Source of the DNA: a virus
DNA: 54,926 bases
IMG/VR virus record: IMGVR_UViG_3300042691_018438
Span: 1-54,926 of that record
Direction: 5' to 3' (one strand)
Positions 23,515-32,982 of this stretch are shown piece by piece (the stretch's first letter is position 1; the number at the start of each line of letters is the position of its first letter). The notes under the pieces are model-generated. The model saw only the letters and a program-made list of their open reading frames with translations, had not been told where the DNA came from and made no database searches. The position numbers and the translations under genes are program-made.

Positions 23515-24623
23515 GTCATTTAGCTGAAGTATATGCCAAAGATCTTGGAGTAAAAATTGGTAAACCATTTTTTAAGCCTCATTTTTTTCCAATCATAGAT
23601 ACTAACTACATAACAATTCACCATGATAATAAATCTCAATCAAGAGAGTATGATTATTGGGATGAGGTAATTAAAATTGTTAAATATAAAAAAAATATTA
23701 AATTTATTCAAATTGGATCTGGCAAGGAACCAAAACTTGGCAATGCTGATAAATTTATTGCTACAAATTCAATTAAACAATGTGCATACATAATTCAAAA
23801 CTCATTAATGCACGTTGGAATAGATAGTTTGCCAGCACATATTGCATCATTATTAGATAAGCCAATAGTCGCTCTATATTCAAGTTGTTATGCAAATAAT
23901 AGCAAGCCACTCTGGGGCAATCAAAGCAAACATATCTTGATCGAATCTTTTGGAGATAATAAGCCATCTTTTTCGCATCAAGAACTAAATAAAACTATAA
24001 ATAGCATAAAACCAGAAAAAATTGCTAATTCAATTTTAAATCTTTTGGGTGAAGATGCTATTGATTTCCATACTCTTTATATTGGCAAAAGTTACAAGCA
24101 CTCGTCATTAGATGTTGTGCCTGATCAACCATATGATATTGTGGCGCATAATCTCTCTATCAGAATGGATTTATATTTTAACGAACAAAATATTATTCCA
24201 ATTGTTAATAAAAATCAATGTATTGTTGTAACAGACAGAGCAATTACGAAAGATATACTTGCACATAAAAATATTAAGCAGGTCAACTATATCAATGACT
24301 CCTTCGATGAAGACTTTGTATCAACCTTGAAATCTTTTGGTAAAAATTTTATTTTACTATGCACTTCAAAAGATAATTTAAATTTGCAGAGGGCCAAATT
24401 CTTTGATGAGAAAATTATTTATTACAACGAATCAGAAAAAATTGCAGAAAATAAAAACGAAATTACATTAGATAAATTTCAATATTCAAGTTTTAAAAGG
24501 GTTTTAAAAAATGCAAAAATTTTCAATAGTTATTTCGACGCAAATGGATCAGAAAATCTTGATGATTTTTACCTTGACTTAGATCATATGTTTGTCTATA
24601 CTGTAAATCATGAGCAAAAATAA
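23511..24623 (+). CDS. GT9-like C-terminal half plus extra domain
   Basis: A 370-residue protein whose first about 180 residues resemble the donor-binding half of GT9 heptosyltransferases. YITIHHDNKSQSREYDYWDE and IKFIQIGSGKEPKLG precede LMHVGIDSLPAHIASLLDKP, which is the DSxxxHxAxxxxxP motif, followed by IVALYSSCY. The missing first half of the GT9 fold sits at the end of the upstream protein, and the genes overlap as ATGA (23511-23514). The remaining about 190 residues (from HTLYIGKSYKHSSLDVVPDQ) are unrecognised. The pair probably acts as one complex; an ancestral split by frameshift is plausible. Confidence 0.6.
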   Translation: MSHLAEVYAKDLGVKIGKPFFKPHFFPIIDTNYITIHHDNKSQSREYDYWDEVIKIVKYKKNIKFIQIGSGKEPKLGNADKFIATNSIKQCAYIIQNSLMHVGIDSLPAHIASLLDKPIVALYSSCYANNSKPLWGNQSKHILIESFGDNKPSFSHQELNKTINSIKPEKIANSILNLLGEDAIDFHTLYIGKSYKHSSLDVVPDQPYDIVAHNLSIRMDLYFNEQNIIPIVNKNQCIVVTDRAITKDILAHKNIKQVNYINDSFDEDFVSTLKSFGKNFILLCTSKDNLNLQRAKFFDEKIIYYNESEKIAENKNEITLDKFQYSSFKRVLKNAKIFNSYFDANGSENLDDFYLDLDHMFVYTVNHEQK

Positions 24624-25377
24624 AATTTATGGCCCAGATATTTATAAACGCAATGATGATGGTCTATTTGATAATGTAGATTATGCATTTAATGAAGATG
24701 GGTCGATTGATTGGCGATCAATGATCAAGCCAGAATTCCTCTACCCAAATAAAGATTGGTTTACTAGTCGTGGCAAAGAAGTGCCAACTTCTCCAGAAGG
24801 CTTGAGTGACAAGCAGCTTTTGATTATGCTTGGTGGCATTAAAGAACTTGCTCGTCTTCGTGGATTCGAATCAGTTTCGTTTGAAACAAATAATGAACAA
24901 GATGGTTATGTAACTGCTAAGTGCATCATTCGTTGGATGGCGAATTATTGCGATCCATATGGATGCGTATATGAAGATGTAGCTAATGCAACTCTAGCTA
25001 ATACCGATTCATTTTGTGCCAAGTTCCTTGAAACAATTGCTTGTAACCGTGCATTTGTACGTTGCGTTCGGAACTTTCTCAATATTCATATCGTTGGCGC
25101 TGATGAGATTGATAAATCAAAAGGAGCAAATAATGCCACCTCTGTAGAGTATGATTCAGCAGAATCCACTAATGTCACTCTGACGCCCTCTGCGATGCTT
25201 GAGAAGGCCGTTAAGGAAAAAACTGGATCAGACTCCTTCGATCAATTCAAGACGCTGCTACGGGAGTTCTGGAAGCAAGAACAGTATCGAAATGAAGACG
25301 CAAAAGAATGGTCATCATTTAATGATATTCCAGCAAAAGAATCACGCAAACTTCTAGTTCTAGTTAAGAAACTATAA
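24610..25377 (+). CDS. Possible Rad52-like single-strand annealing protein
   Basis: A 255-residue protein. The central part has beta strands (FESVSFETNNEQDGYVTAKC), then a long helix FCAKFLETIACNRAFVRCVR followed by NFLNIHIVGADEI. The helix resembles the aa-x-x-RAx-RAxRxxL segment of phage Rad52-type annealing proteins. The C-terminal 60 residues are helical and charged. It overlaps the glycosyltransferase gene by 14 bases and follows the SSB-like gene in the same strand block. Together with RecA and RecB-like nuclease genes, a recombination role is plausible. The identification is tentative and could be wrong. Confidence 0.35.
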   Translation: MSKNKIYGPDIYKRNDDGLFDNVDYAFNEDGSIDWRSMIKPEFLYPNKDWFTSRGKEVPTSPEGLSDKQLLIMLGGIKELARLRGFESVSFETNNEQDGYVTAKCIIRWMANYCDPYGCVYEDVANATLANTDSFCAKFLETIACNRAFVRCVRNFLNIHIVGADEIDKSKGANNATSVEYDSAESTNVTLTPSAMLEKAVKEKTGSDSFDQFKTLLREFWKQEQYRNEDAKEWSSFNDIPAKESRKLLVLVKKL

Positions 25378-27690
25378 GCGCATAGCATTCCTTTGTCGTG
25401 CAGAAAGTCTATCACTAAGGGCTTTCTGCACGATTGCTTTTTGCCCATCTGATTTAATAACTTCTTGATCCATATCTAAGAGTTTTACAGTAGACTCACT
25501 AATTGTTGTGGTAATGCCTTCTGCTCCTACCTTAAATGAAAGACTAGTCAATGTAATTTTAAAAGATGGAATTTCAATACCTACCACTGTTCTAGAGGAT
25601 GCTTTATATTTTTGTTGCGAAGAATATGAGCTACTAAATGAACTACGTTTTAATGCCTCAATTTCTAGAGGTTTTCCTGTCTTTACCTCAAGTTGGACAG
25701 GTTGGGTAGGATGCCCAGTAGATCCATTTAATTGTAAGTTTGATTTAATAAAATCAACCTTATCAAGCAGTTCGAATACTTTTTGATCATCTTCAGTTCT
25801 TTCTGCCTCTCTGTCATCAGAGGCTTCTTGCGAGTCTCTATCTTTATATTCATTAACAGGTCTTTTTAAACGAGTATAAACTTGTTTAAGACTTTTGGTT
25901 GGCTTATCATCCTCCCTATCTTTATAAGCTTTTTTAGAAGATTCGATTGCCTTATCTATTGCGCTCCATAATTCTGGACTAAATGCAGCATAAGTTGTTT
26001 TAAATGGAGTTTCATATATAATAAAATTCTTTTCGCTAAAAAGAGTATATTGATTAGTAATATCTGATTTTCCAGATGTAGAATTTCCTAATGGTTTAAC
26101 GGCCACGAAACCATGAGTTAAATCGCCCGTAGATTTTGACTGATTAAATACATCTTCAAGAGTGTCAAAATTTTCATCTCCTACAGCTTGAAAAAAATTA
26201 TGTATTGATTGAAGTCCATCACATTCTTCAAGGCTTGTATCCATGCTGTACGGACCAGATACATTACCATCTCCAGATGTGAACTGCATTCTTAATGCCT
26301 TCCATTCACTATATTTATTCGAAACATAAACAGTGTTATCAAGAATTTCGAATAAACTTGCTATAATTTTAAATGCTTGGCTATCACTTGGATTTTCTAT
26401 CTTTTTAGATCCTTGGTTAATTTTTAAAAATTTTCCAGTCTCTAAGTTGAATGGTCCTTTGTAAGCTTTGAGTGCATTTGTTCTAGCCAAAGCAACTGGA
26501 TACACCTTACTCCAAGTTTTCAATTCTGGCTCATCAATTTCTGATGTATAATAATTTCCAAAATCTATTTTTTCACCCTTGCTTAATTTATAATAAACAA
26601 TCGCATTAAAAGTTGATTCATTTAATGCTTTAGATACATGCGCTCCATAAAATAATTCTAATGTTTCTGTTTTTATTGGAGATTTTTCTAAAAAATCAAC
26701 CCTTTTAAATCTTGCAATTCTTTCTTTATTTGGATATTCAACTGTGACAGGAGTAGCTTGTAATTTAGACAAGAATGAACTAATAATAATTGGCTGCATT
26801 GCGCTTTCAGTAAACGAGCAGGATGTCGAATTTGCTAATATAGAATTATTTAAAGTTGGATTTATAATTGTCTGACTTGCTGCTTGTGCAGAATCAATAA
26901 AATTAACTTGTCCAGTAAATGGATTTACGAATACATAGTAACCAAGAGTATTAGCAATAGAAGTTAATACAGACTCAAGTGTTCCAGAAGTTTCAAATAA
27001 AATGTCAGATCTATTTGGAAGGCCAACAATTGAAACGCCAGCTAATAGACAAGCTTGCCGTAACTCTGATAATGTATAACCATACTTAGGAACAGCAGCA
27101 GCAAGATCGACATTAGCTAAATAGTATGGCGTAGCTAATTGATAATTATAAGATAAACTGGGGATTAGTCTTCTGTTTTGATATATGAGTGATACACTAA
27201 CATTTGTAATTTCGTCTGTTTCAGAAATTTCGCTATAAATATTACCAAGAATTAATGCGCCACCATTTCTTACTGGACCTTGTAGTGGGAAGTTTTTTAT
27301 ATTTTTTGGACAGCTATCAATTTCTCCATAGTAAGCTAAGTATCCATCATAAGAGCTTTTTCCATCTGGACTGATATCTTTTCCACGAACAAGCACGCAA
27401 AATGATTGAAGTAGTAATGATGTTTTATCAATATATTTTCTTTGGATTTCGGTCTTGACTGTGCTTGCTGTTTTAGTAGATTCAACCATTACAAACTGAT
27501 CAAATAATTTTTGAAGTTGAGAGTTTGTAAAATTTACTCTTGATCCAATTGATCCTATAATAGTGCCTAATCCACTGCCATACTTGACAGAAGCATTGTC
27601 TACGCTAATAGTTGTGGCAGAATGCCCAATATTATTCCCAAAGCTCATATCTATGGAAACCAATGTTTCTGGCAATGATGATAAATTCAT
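25372..27690 (-). CDS. Tail tip / baseplate hub-like protein
   Basis: A 772-residue structural protein at the end of the tail module. The middle (TLESVLTSIANTLGYYVFVN, then TGQVNFIDSAQAASQ) resembles hub or tail-associated proteins that process a peptide plane by plane. The last 150 residues include a charged helical stretch (KDREDDKPTKSLKQVYTRLK). No lysozyme or peptidase active site was recognised. Stop overlaps the convergent plus-strand gene by 6 bases; start overlaps the upstream tail gene by 4 bases. A hub assignment is by position and size. Confidence 0.5.
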   Translation of the reverse strand: MNLSSLPETLVSIDMSFGNNIGHSATTISVDNASVKYGSGLGTIIGSIGSRVNFTNSQLQKLFDQFVMVESTKTASTVKTEIQRKYIDKTSLLLQSFCVLVRGKDISPDGKSSYDGYLAYYGEIDSCPKNIKNFPLQGPVRNGGALILGNIYSEISETDEITNVSVSLIYQNRRLIPSLSYNYQLATPYYLANVDLAAAVPKYGYTLSELRQACLLAGVSIVGLPNRSDILFETSGTLESVLTSIANTLGYYVFVNPFTGQVNFIDSAQAASQTIINPTLNNSILANSTSCSFTESAMQPIIISSFLSKLQATPVTVEYPNKERIARFKRVDFLEKSPIKTETLELFYGAHVSKALNESTFNAIVYYKLSKGEKIDFGNYYTSEIDEPELKTWSKVYPVALARTNALKAYKGPFNLETGKFLKINQGSKKIENPSDSQAFKIIASLFEILDNTVYVSNKYSEWKALRMQFTSGDGNVSGPYSMDTSLEECDGLQSIHNFFQAVGDENFDTLEDVFNQSKSTGDLTHGFVAVKPLGNSTSGKSDITNQYTLFSEKNFIIYETPFKTTYAAFSPELWSAIDKAIESSKKAYKDREDDKPTKSLKQVYTRLKRPVNEYKDRDSQEASDDREAERTEDDQKVFELLDKVDFIKSNLQLNGSTGHPTQPVQLEVKTGKPLEIEALKRSSFSSSYSSQQKYKASSRTVVGIEIPSFKITLTSLSFKVGAEGITTTISESTVKLLDMDQEVIKSDGQKAIVQKALSDRLSARQRNAMRL

Positions 27691-28463
27691 AAACTATATA
27701 ACGTTTCTTCAGCCAGCAGTAAATCTACACTGTCTATCAAACAATTTACACCTGTTTTAATTAAAATTACCCCAGTATATAATTGCAAATATTCTGATTC
27801 TAATTGCTCCATGCCATTTATGTAGTAATCTACTTGGTCCTCCACAAACGGAACTCCATAAATATCTGCCGTAGTATTCCAGCTATCTAAGATATTATTT
27901 TTCTTCTTAATTGCAAATAATTTGCCAGTTGCTTCGATAGATGGATATTCGGCTTGCTTTAATTTTTGACCATTAAAGAAAATATCATATTTATCAAATA
28001 ACTGAGTATCATTTGCTGCATCTCCATAAATAGTATTAACTTTTGATCTTAAACCAGTGATAGAGTAAATTCCTGTAGTCCAACTAGATTGGATCGGTCT
28101 GATAATTGCAACGCCAGTAGAAAAACTCCTTTGGTCATAAGATAAGATATCCGTATTTTCTAATGGATATCCTATATCGACATTGAATAATGCCGAATAC
28201 AATGAGTCTTCTGGAAGCAAATAGTAATCTCCAGTATTGATATAATTGTAGTCTCTGTTGTTGCCTACAAAATTTATTGGGGTTTCTTCTAAAAGAGTTT
28301 GAGAATTTAATGAAAGCAATGATGCATGTCTTCCTGTGATTACAGAAGAGTCGAAAAAGAAATTTTGATTGCTATATGTAGCCAATGTATTTCTATTGAG
28401 ATTATTTAATAAACTCCCAGAAATAGTTGGATCGCCAGTTGATAAAACAAAATTATAATTCAT
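27687..28463 (-). CDS. Tail structural protein, unrecognised
   Basis: A 258-residue, Asn/Tyr/Ser-rich, beta-rich protein between a LamG-like tail protein (11-base overlap) and the hub candidate (4-base overlap). Segments such as YDIFFNGQKLKQAEYPSIEA and VDYYINGMEQLESEYLQLYT look like hairpin-rich tail tip proteins (FFNGQKL and INGMEQL repeat the same strand-turn motif). No family was recognised; the role is inferred from the operon. Confidence 0.5.
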   Translation of the reverse strand: MNYNFVLSTGDPTISGSLLNNLNRNTLATYSNQNFFFDSSVITGRHASLLSLNSQTLLEETPINFVGNNRDYNYINTGDYYLLPEDSLYSALFNVDIGYPLENTDILSYDQRSFSTGVAIIRPIQSSWTTGIYSITGLRSKVNTIYGDAANDTQLFDKYDIFFNGQKLKQAEYPSIEATGKLFAIKKKNNILDSWNTTADIYGVPFVEDQVDYYINGMEQLESEYLQLYTGVILIKTGVNCLIDSVDLLLAEETLYSL

Positions 28464-29823
28464 CGTCTCTATCTCCTAAATAATAAATATAGTTTTTCTT
28501 AAGATCATTTGAATTTCCGCTGAAAGAAATTCCAGTCGATCCTCCGCTAATAGTGATATAATTTTCAGTTAACGGTGTTTGTATAACACCACTTATTTCA
28601 TTTAATAATCCTGTCTTAGCTACTTGTCCATATAAATTAATTGTTGTTGTAGGTTGCCCAGTTACTTCTGTTTCAATATAAGTAATTATAGATGAGGATA
28701 TATTTTGCAAGCCTAATGTAGCAAATGCATTTTCACCAGTTGGATAATAAACATATCCTGAGTTTGGATGAAGATAACCAAGCTCTTCTTTATAATTAGT
28801 AATTATACTACCATTGCTTAATTGATAATATTTATAATATCTATCTCCTTCATAAACGCCGCTAGAAGAAGCAGATCCAGTTTGCATAGTGATCACTTCT
28901 CTTCCTGTTTGAAGAGTTAGAGTTCCAGTAACTTCGTAATCATAACCAGTGATACCTGTTTTATAAACAGTAGTTGTCGAGTATCCAGTTACAATAGTCC
29001 CCGTTGCTTGTGTGCCAGTAGTACTATAATAATCGCCAAGCATACCATAGCCAATATACTTGAGATAAGTATCAGAAACTGCTCCGCTAAAAATAGCTAA
29101 TTCATTAATTGATCCAGAGAAAGTTAAATCAGATGGAGTGCTTGAAGAATAATATTTCGATGATCCGCCGAAATAAAAATAATCAGGATTTGTTAAGTAA
29201 TTTGATTCCGTAGTAATTTCTACACTTTCAATTTCGTCATTTAAATAATCGAATCGACTAACAATTACTGAATCTCCATAAGATGTTAGTCCAATGATAT
29301 TTCGTTTAGATAATTCTATATCAGTAAGAGTTTCGATCTGATCGCCACTTGAACTATAGCATTGAAAAAATAAATGACCTCTGGAATTTACTCCTAAGTT
29401 AAATCCATTTGCTCCAGTATAGTTTACGCTATTGACAGTTTCTTGAAATTTCTCAAATGATCCAAAAATAACTCCATCATTAATAGCTCCTTTAAATTCA
29501 AAATCTAAAAGTAAAGAAAAATCATTGAGATTAATATCTGTAATAGGAATCTTGGCATTAGTTTTAGTTAAATCTAAATTATTTGTAGAAAATAAATTTG
29601 ATAATTGATTTTCAACCCCTGTAACAGTTGAACCAGTTATATTTAATAATAGAGCAGAGTATGCACCTTCATCAAAAGAAGGAAAACTATTAAATAGAAG
29701 TCCTGTATGCGGCCCAGCACCTTCTGCTGCTGTACTGGGATTAGTAAAGTCATAATATACAGCAAGCCTTTCATTAGATCCTAATGAATTAAAGAGTAAA
29801 TAATTTATTCCACTGGCGCTCAT
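28453..29823 (-). CDS. Tail protein with LamG/concanavalin-like domain
   Basis: A 456-residue protein. Residues of about 90-265 form a likely LamG (concanavalin A-like) sugar-binding sandwich. DFSLLLDFEFKGAINDGVIF is followed by GFNLGVNSRGHLFFQCYSSS, NIIGLTSYGDSVIVSRFDY, and the closing TFSGSINELAIFSGAVSDTY, which has the typical GxIDELxIYxxALS shape. The C-terminal part is Thr/Gly/Tyr-rich (YSTTTVYKTGITGYDYEVTG). It could bind host-surface glycans at the tail tip. Overlaps neighbours on both sides. Confidence 0.6.
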   Translation of the reverse strand: MSASGINYLLFNSLGSNERLAVYYDFTNPSTAAEGAGPHTGLLFNSFPSFDEGAYSALLLNITGSTVTGVENQLSNLFSTNNLDLTKTNAKIPITDINLNDFSLLLDFEFKGAINDGVIFGSFEKFQETVNSVNYTGANGFNLGVNSRGHLFFQCYSSSGDQIETLTDIELSKRNIIGLTSYGDSVIVSRFDYLNDEIESVEITTESNYLTNPDYFYFGGSSKYYSSSTPSDLTFSGSINELAIFSGAVSDTYLKYIGYGMLGDYYSTTGTQATGTIVTGYSTTTVYKTGITGYDYEVTGTLTLQTGREVITMQTGSASSSGVYEGDRYYKYYQLSNGSIITNYKEELGYLHPNSGYVYYPTGENAFATLGLQNISSSIITYIETEVTGQPTTTINLYGQVAKTGLLNEISGVIQTPLTENYITISGGSTGISFSGNSNDLKKNYIYYLGDRDDEL

Positions 29824-31433
29824 TAATAATATTTGGATATGTTATATGATATATTATTTTTACCAACAGTTTGTTGGCTAGATATTGATATTCCTTCTGA
29901 TTTATCTCCCAATAATCCTTCTGCCACTTCCTTTAGAGTTGCAAGCTGACTTTCAGAGTCGTTACAAGATGCATCTATAGAGTATTCTCCCATAGTTCTA
30001 TCGACAATCTGAATAGCTTTTTCTCCTTTAATTGTTGAATAAACTTTTGTTAGATTTAGTGGAACTATGTCTATAATACTTGCTTTGAAATCAGTTAATT
30101 GACCACTAGAATAATCTATGCTATTATTATAAGAAAAATTATAAGTAATTTCATTAGATATTGGATTTTTTTGTATTGAATAATCAATTGGTTCTGAATT
30201 TAAATAAGAGCTATTGATTTTGTATCCAGTGGCTACAGAGCGAAAATCTTCAACTGCCTTAGTGGCTAAAGCGAACTGATTAACACCTGATAATGCAGAT
30301 TGTACGGCTAAGAATCGTGGGTTATTTGCTCCAGTTAAATTAACTCCAGTGATTACTGCGTCTGCTGCATTGTATTTTAAACTGCCATTTACACTGACAT
30401 TAAATACAGATTGATCCTTGCTTGCACTAACACTTGTCGTATAAGAATGTAAAACCTTTTGATTAATTAAATCTAAATTATCTGCATTTTCAAATACAAA
30501 AGAAAAATCTAATTTATTAGAACCTTCATTTAAACTGTAATCAAATGAAGTTGGACCATTTGATAAAAATGAATATACACCTGCTTCAAAATTTGAAATA
30601 GAGTTACTGACGGCATTGACTGCAACGCTTTTTGCTTGTTCTGGTGTGAAATCTCCAGTTGTTAAAAGACCTCCATTAACACTTGCATCTATTGCACCTT
30701 GGATACTACCATTAATAGTAACAGATAAATTTTGATTTTTATTATAGCTTATGCTGGTTGAGACAGTGCATATCCCTCTATCAGAAAATAAATTTCTAGA
30801 AGAAGAAAAGTTATAAACTTCTGTTACTGAATATTTGTCAGCTTTTCTGTCAATATTCTCTGTGCGAGAGCTAAGAAACCCACTTGTTGTTCCAGTATTA
30901 AATACGCCAATATGTTCAAACCCATTTTGTAATTTTTGAGTTACAAAATTTTTAGCATTATCAAATGGATCAGATGCATTAACTTTAAGTCCTTTAGCAG
31001 AAACAGTATGTGTGGCTTGAATAATTTTATTATCCTGCTCTGAATATGACCAAGTATTTACTGGATCAGCAACTCCAAAATAATTAGAAAAACTTTCTTG
31101 TTGATAAGATAGTAAATCAACTGTATATGGTAAAACTGTAGTGAGGTCGCCTTCTGCAAACTGTATCGAATTAACTAAGCAACCACTGTATGTTTTACTC
31201 GCTGATCCGACTACAATATTTAAATTTTGATATTCATTTAGAAAGCCGCTAATCATCTGCATTTTTTGCAAATGCAGGCCGCTTAAATTAGCACCAGTTA
31301 AAAAACCTATAATACTGATGCTGGTAGCTTTATGGTCATATTGTCCAGCGTATTTGATTAAATTATCACTCTCAGCAATAGCTGGAAGAGGATTTGGAAA
31401 ATAATACGTTCCATATTGAATTGATTCGGACAT
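29823..31433 (-). CDS. Tail structural protein with internal repeats (paralogue A)
   Basis: A 536-residue beta-rich protein with two similar blocks of about 130-150 residues. Each begins with an NxVxxNGS strand pair (NQNLSVTINGSIQGAID and DQSVFNVSVNGSLKYNA) and ends in a D-Y-S-x-N...F-x-F/Y segment (FDYSLNEGSNKLDFSFVFEN and IDYSIQKNPISNEITYNFSY). The start (NIVVGSASKTYSGCLVNSIQ) may be a tail-tip/Dit-like barrel. It resembles the upstream gene at 31438-32979. Located directly after the tape measure region, so a distal-tail role is likely. Confidence 0.5.
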   Translation of the reverse strand: MSESIQYGTYYFPNPLPAIAESDNLIKYAGQYDHKATSISIIGFLTGANLSGLHLQKMQMISGFLNEYQNLNIVVGSASKTYSGCLVNSIQFAEGDLTTVLPYTVDLLSYQQESFSNYFGVADPVNTWSYSEQDNKIIQATHTVSAKGLKVNASDPFDNAKNFVTQKLQNGFEHIGVFNTGTTSGFLSSRTENIDRKADKYSVTEVYNFSSSRNLFSDRGICTVSTSISYNKNQNLSVTINGSIQGAIDASVNGGLLTTGDFTPEQAKSVAVNAVSNSISNFEAGVYSFLSNGPTSFDYSLNEGSNKLDFSFVFENADNLDLINQKVLHSYTTSVSASKDQSVFNVSVNGSLKYNAADAVITGVNLTGANNPRFLAVQSALSGVNQFALATKAVEDFRSVATGYKINSSYLNSEPIDYSIQKNPISNEITYNFSYNNSIDYSSGQLTDFKASIIDIVPLNLTKVYSTIKGEKAIQIVDRTMGEYSIDASCNDSESQLATLKEVAEGLLGDKSEGISISSQQTVGKNNISYNISKYY

Positions 31434-31437
31434 TAAT

Positions 31438-32979
31438 TTAAGTATAGACGTAACTTATTACACGGGTAGTTGTGCCATTGGACAAATCAATTGTATATTG
31501 ATCTTTCATGCCATATACTTGACTTCCATCTACAGCACTATTCATTTCGCTTGTTTTCCCTGATAAGAAATCTCTGCCAGCATTTCTATTAGCAGATTGT
31601 GTAGCAACAGCTACAGCAGTAACAGTTGCTTCACCCAAGGTGTATTCTTCAGATACTGCAATTTTTTCTTCTAAGGATAATACGTCAAAAATCTTCTCAT
31701 TTCTTTTAATACGATTCGTTTTATTCACAGTAATATCGTATTTTATAATATTTTCTGGCAAGGCAGAATTATCATAAGCATCGTTGGTAGTAAATGTTAC
31801 ATTATCAGTAATTTCAGATCTTGCTCTATCTACAGAGAAATTTCTGGAAAGCTCATATATTTGTGAAGGAGGAGTGAATAAAGCAAGGACTTTAGAAGCA
31901 GGATTTCCACTGGATTGCCATAATTGATATGTTTTTGTATTTCTATCTGCAACATTTTTACCAGTTGAAGAATATGTAGAAGATAATGTATATTTTAAAT
32001 AGGCTCCTTCTTTTTCTTCTGAGCAATTGTATAATATCGTATTATCGTCCGCTAGAGTTGGATCTGTAGAAAAAGATAAAGTAATAGACGCTTTATTAGA
32101 ATCTGCGGTAATGCCTTTTTGTATACTATGGGGCTTGATAAATTGAGGATTCTGTTGTGCTATAACTTCATCTATAATATCAGAGATAGCTGATTCCAAA
32201 GTACTTTGAGCATTATAATTTAAAGAAGTTAATTCTATGGTAATATCTTTATTCAAATAGCCGCTAGAATTTAAAGAAACTTTTTCTGAAATATTCTTAG
32301 ATACTTTTTTAGCTATATCTATATAAGAAGAATCAAAAGACTCCTCTAATGAAACGCTTAATTGTATTAAGTCGATATTCTCTGTCAACTTACCATAAAA
32401 CTTTTCGTCAAATCTTGCATTTTCTGATATCCCATCTTCATAATAACCAAGATTAGGTCTATTAGCATGATAATAAGAGATTAAAAATGCTCTAGCATTA
32501 TCTAAAAATTGATCGCCAGCATCTTGCGCGTATTTGATTGATATGCTTCTTGTATAGGAGTAATTAGCATCCTGACGAGAAAAATTATATGTTTCCTCAA
32601 AACTATCAATAAACTGTGGGCTTGGAATATATTTAGCAAAAGTTTTTGAACTATAATCGTTTAATCTTTTTCGTTCCTCAATGGTAACTGATGCAACTTC
32701 AGAACCTACCAAAGATCCGCCCTCAAAAGATAAAGCAGTAATTAATCCATTAACAAATTCATCGCCACCAATTCTGGCAGTAATGTTCCTTCTTTCATAT
32801 GCTGCTCTAATTGCAGATCTTCCAGAAAGAAAAATTCCATTGCCAATTTCAAACTGAATATCTGATATATTTATTTTATAATTAGCGGTAACAATATAGC
32901 CAAACAATTCATCAGTATCCAAGTAAGAATAATTGACTTGTATATTTGAAGAAACTATATTATTTACTAATAATGCCAT
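31438..32979 (-). CDS. Tail structural protein (paralogue B, next to the tape measure)
   Basis: A 513-residue protein starting three bases after the tape measure stop. It shares a layout with the next gene: ETYNFSRQDANYSYTRSISI against ATHTVSAKG segments, DQFLDNARAFLISYY against DPFDNAKNFVTQKL, and NFSVDRARSEITDNVTFTTN against YSIQKNPISNEITYNFSYNN. This suggests an old duplication. The N-terminus (IQFEIGNGIFLSGRSAIRAA, then LITALSFEGGSLVGSEVASV) could be the Dit-like attachment domain. Function is assigned by position only. Confidence 0.5.
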   Translation of the reverse strand: MALLVNNIVSSNIQVNYSYLDTDELFGYIVTANYKINISDIQFEIGNGIFLSGRSAIRAAYERRNITARIGGDEFVNGLITALSFEGGSLVGSEVASVTIEERKRLNDYSSKTFAKYIPSPQFIDSFEETYNFSRQDANYSYTRSISIKYAQDAGDQFLDNARAFLISYYHANRPNLGYYEDGISENARFDEKFYGKLTENIDLIQLSVSLEESFDSSYIDIAKKVSKNISEKVSLNSSGYLNKDITIELTSLNYNAQSTLESAISDIIDEVIAQQNPQFIKPHSIQKGITADSNKASITLSFSTDPTLADDNTILYNCSEEKEGAYLKYTLSSTYSSTGKNVADRNTKTYQLWQSSGNPASKVLALFTPPSQIYELSRNFSVDRARSEITDNVTFTTNDAYDNSALPENIIKYDITVNKTNRIKRNEKIFDVLSLEEKIAVSEEYTLGEATVTAVAVATQSANRNAGRDFLSGKTSEMNSAVDGSQVYGMKDQYTIDLSNGTTTRVISYVYT

Positions 32980-32982
32980 ATA

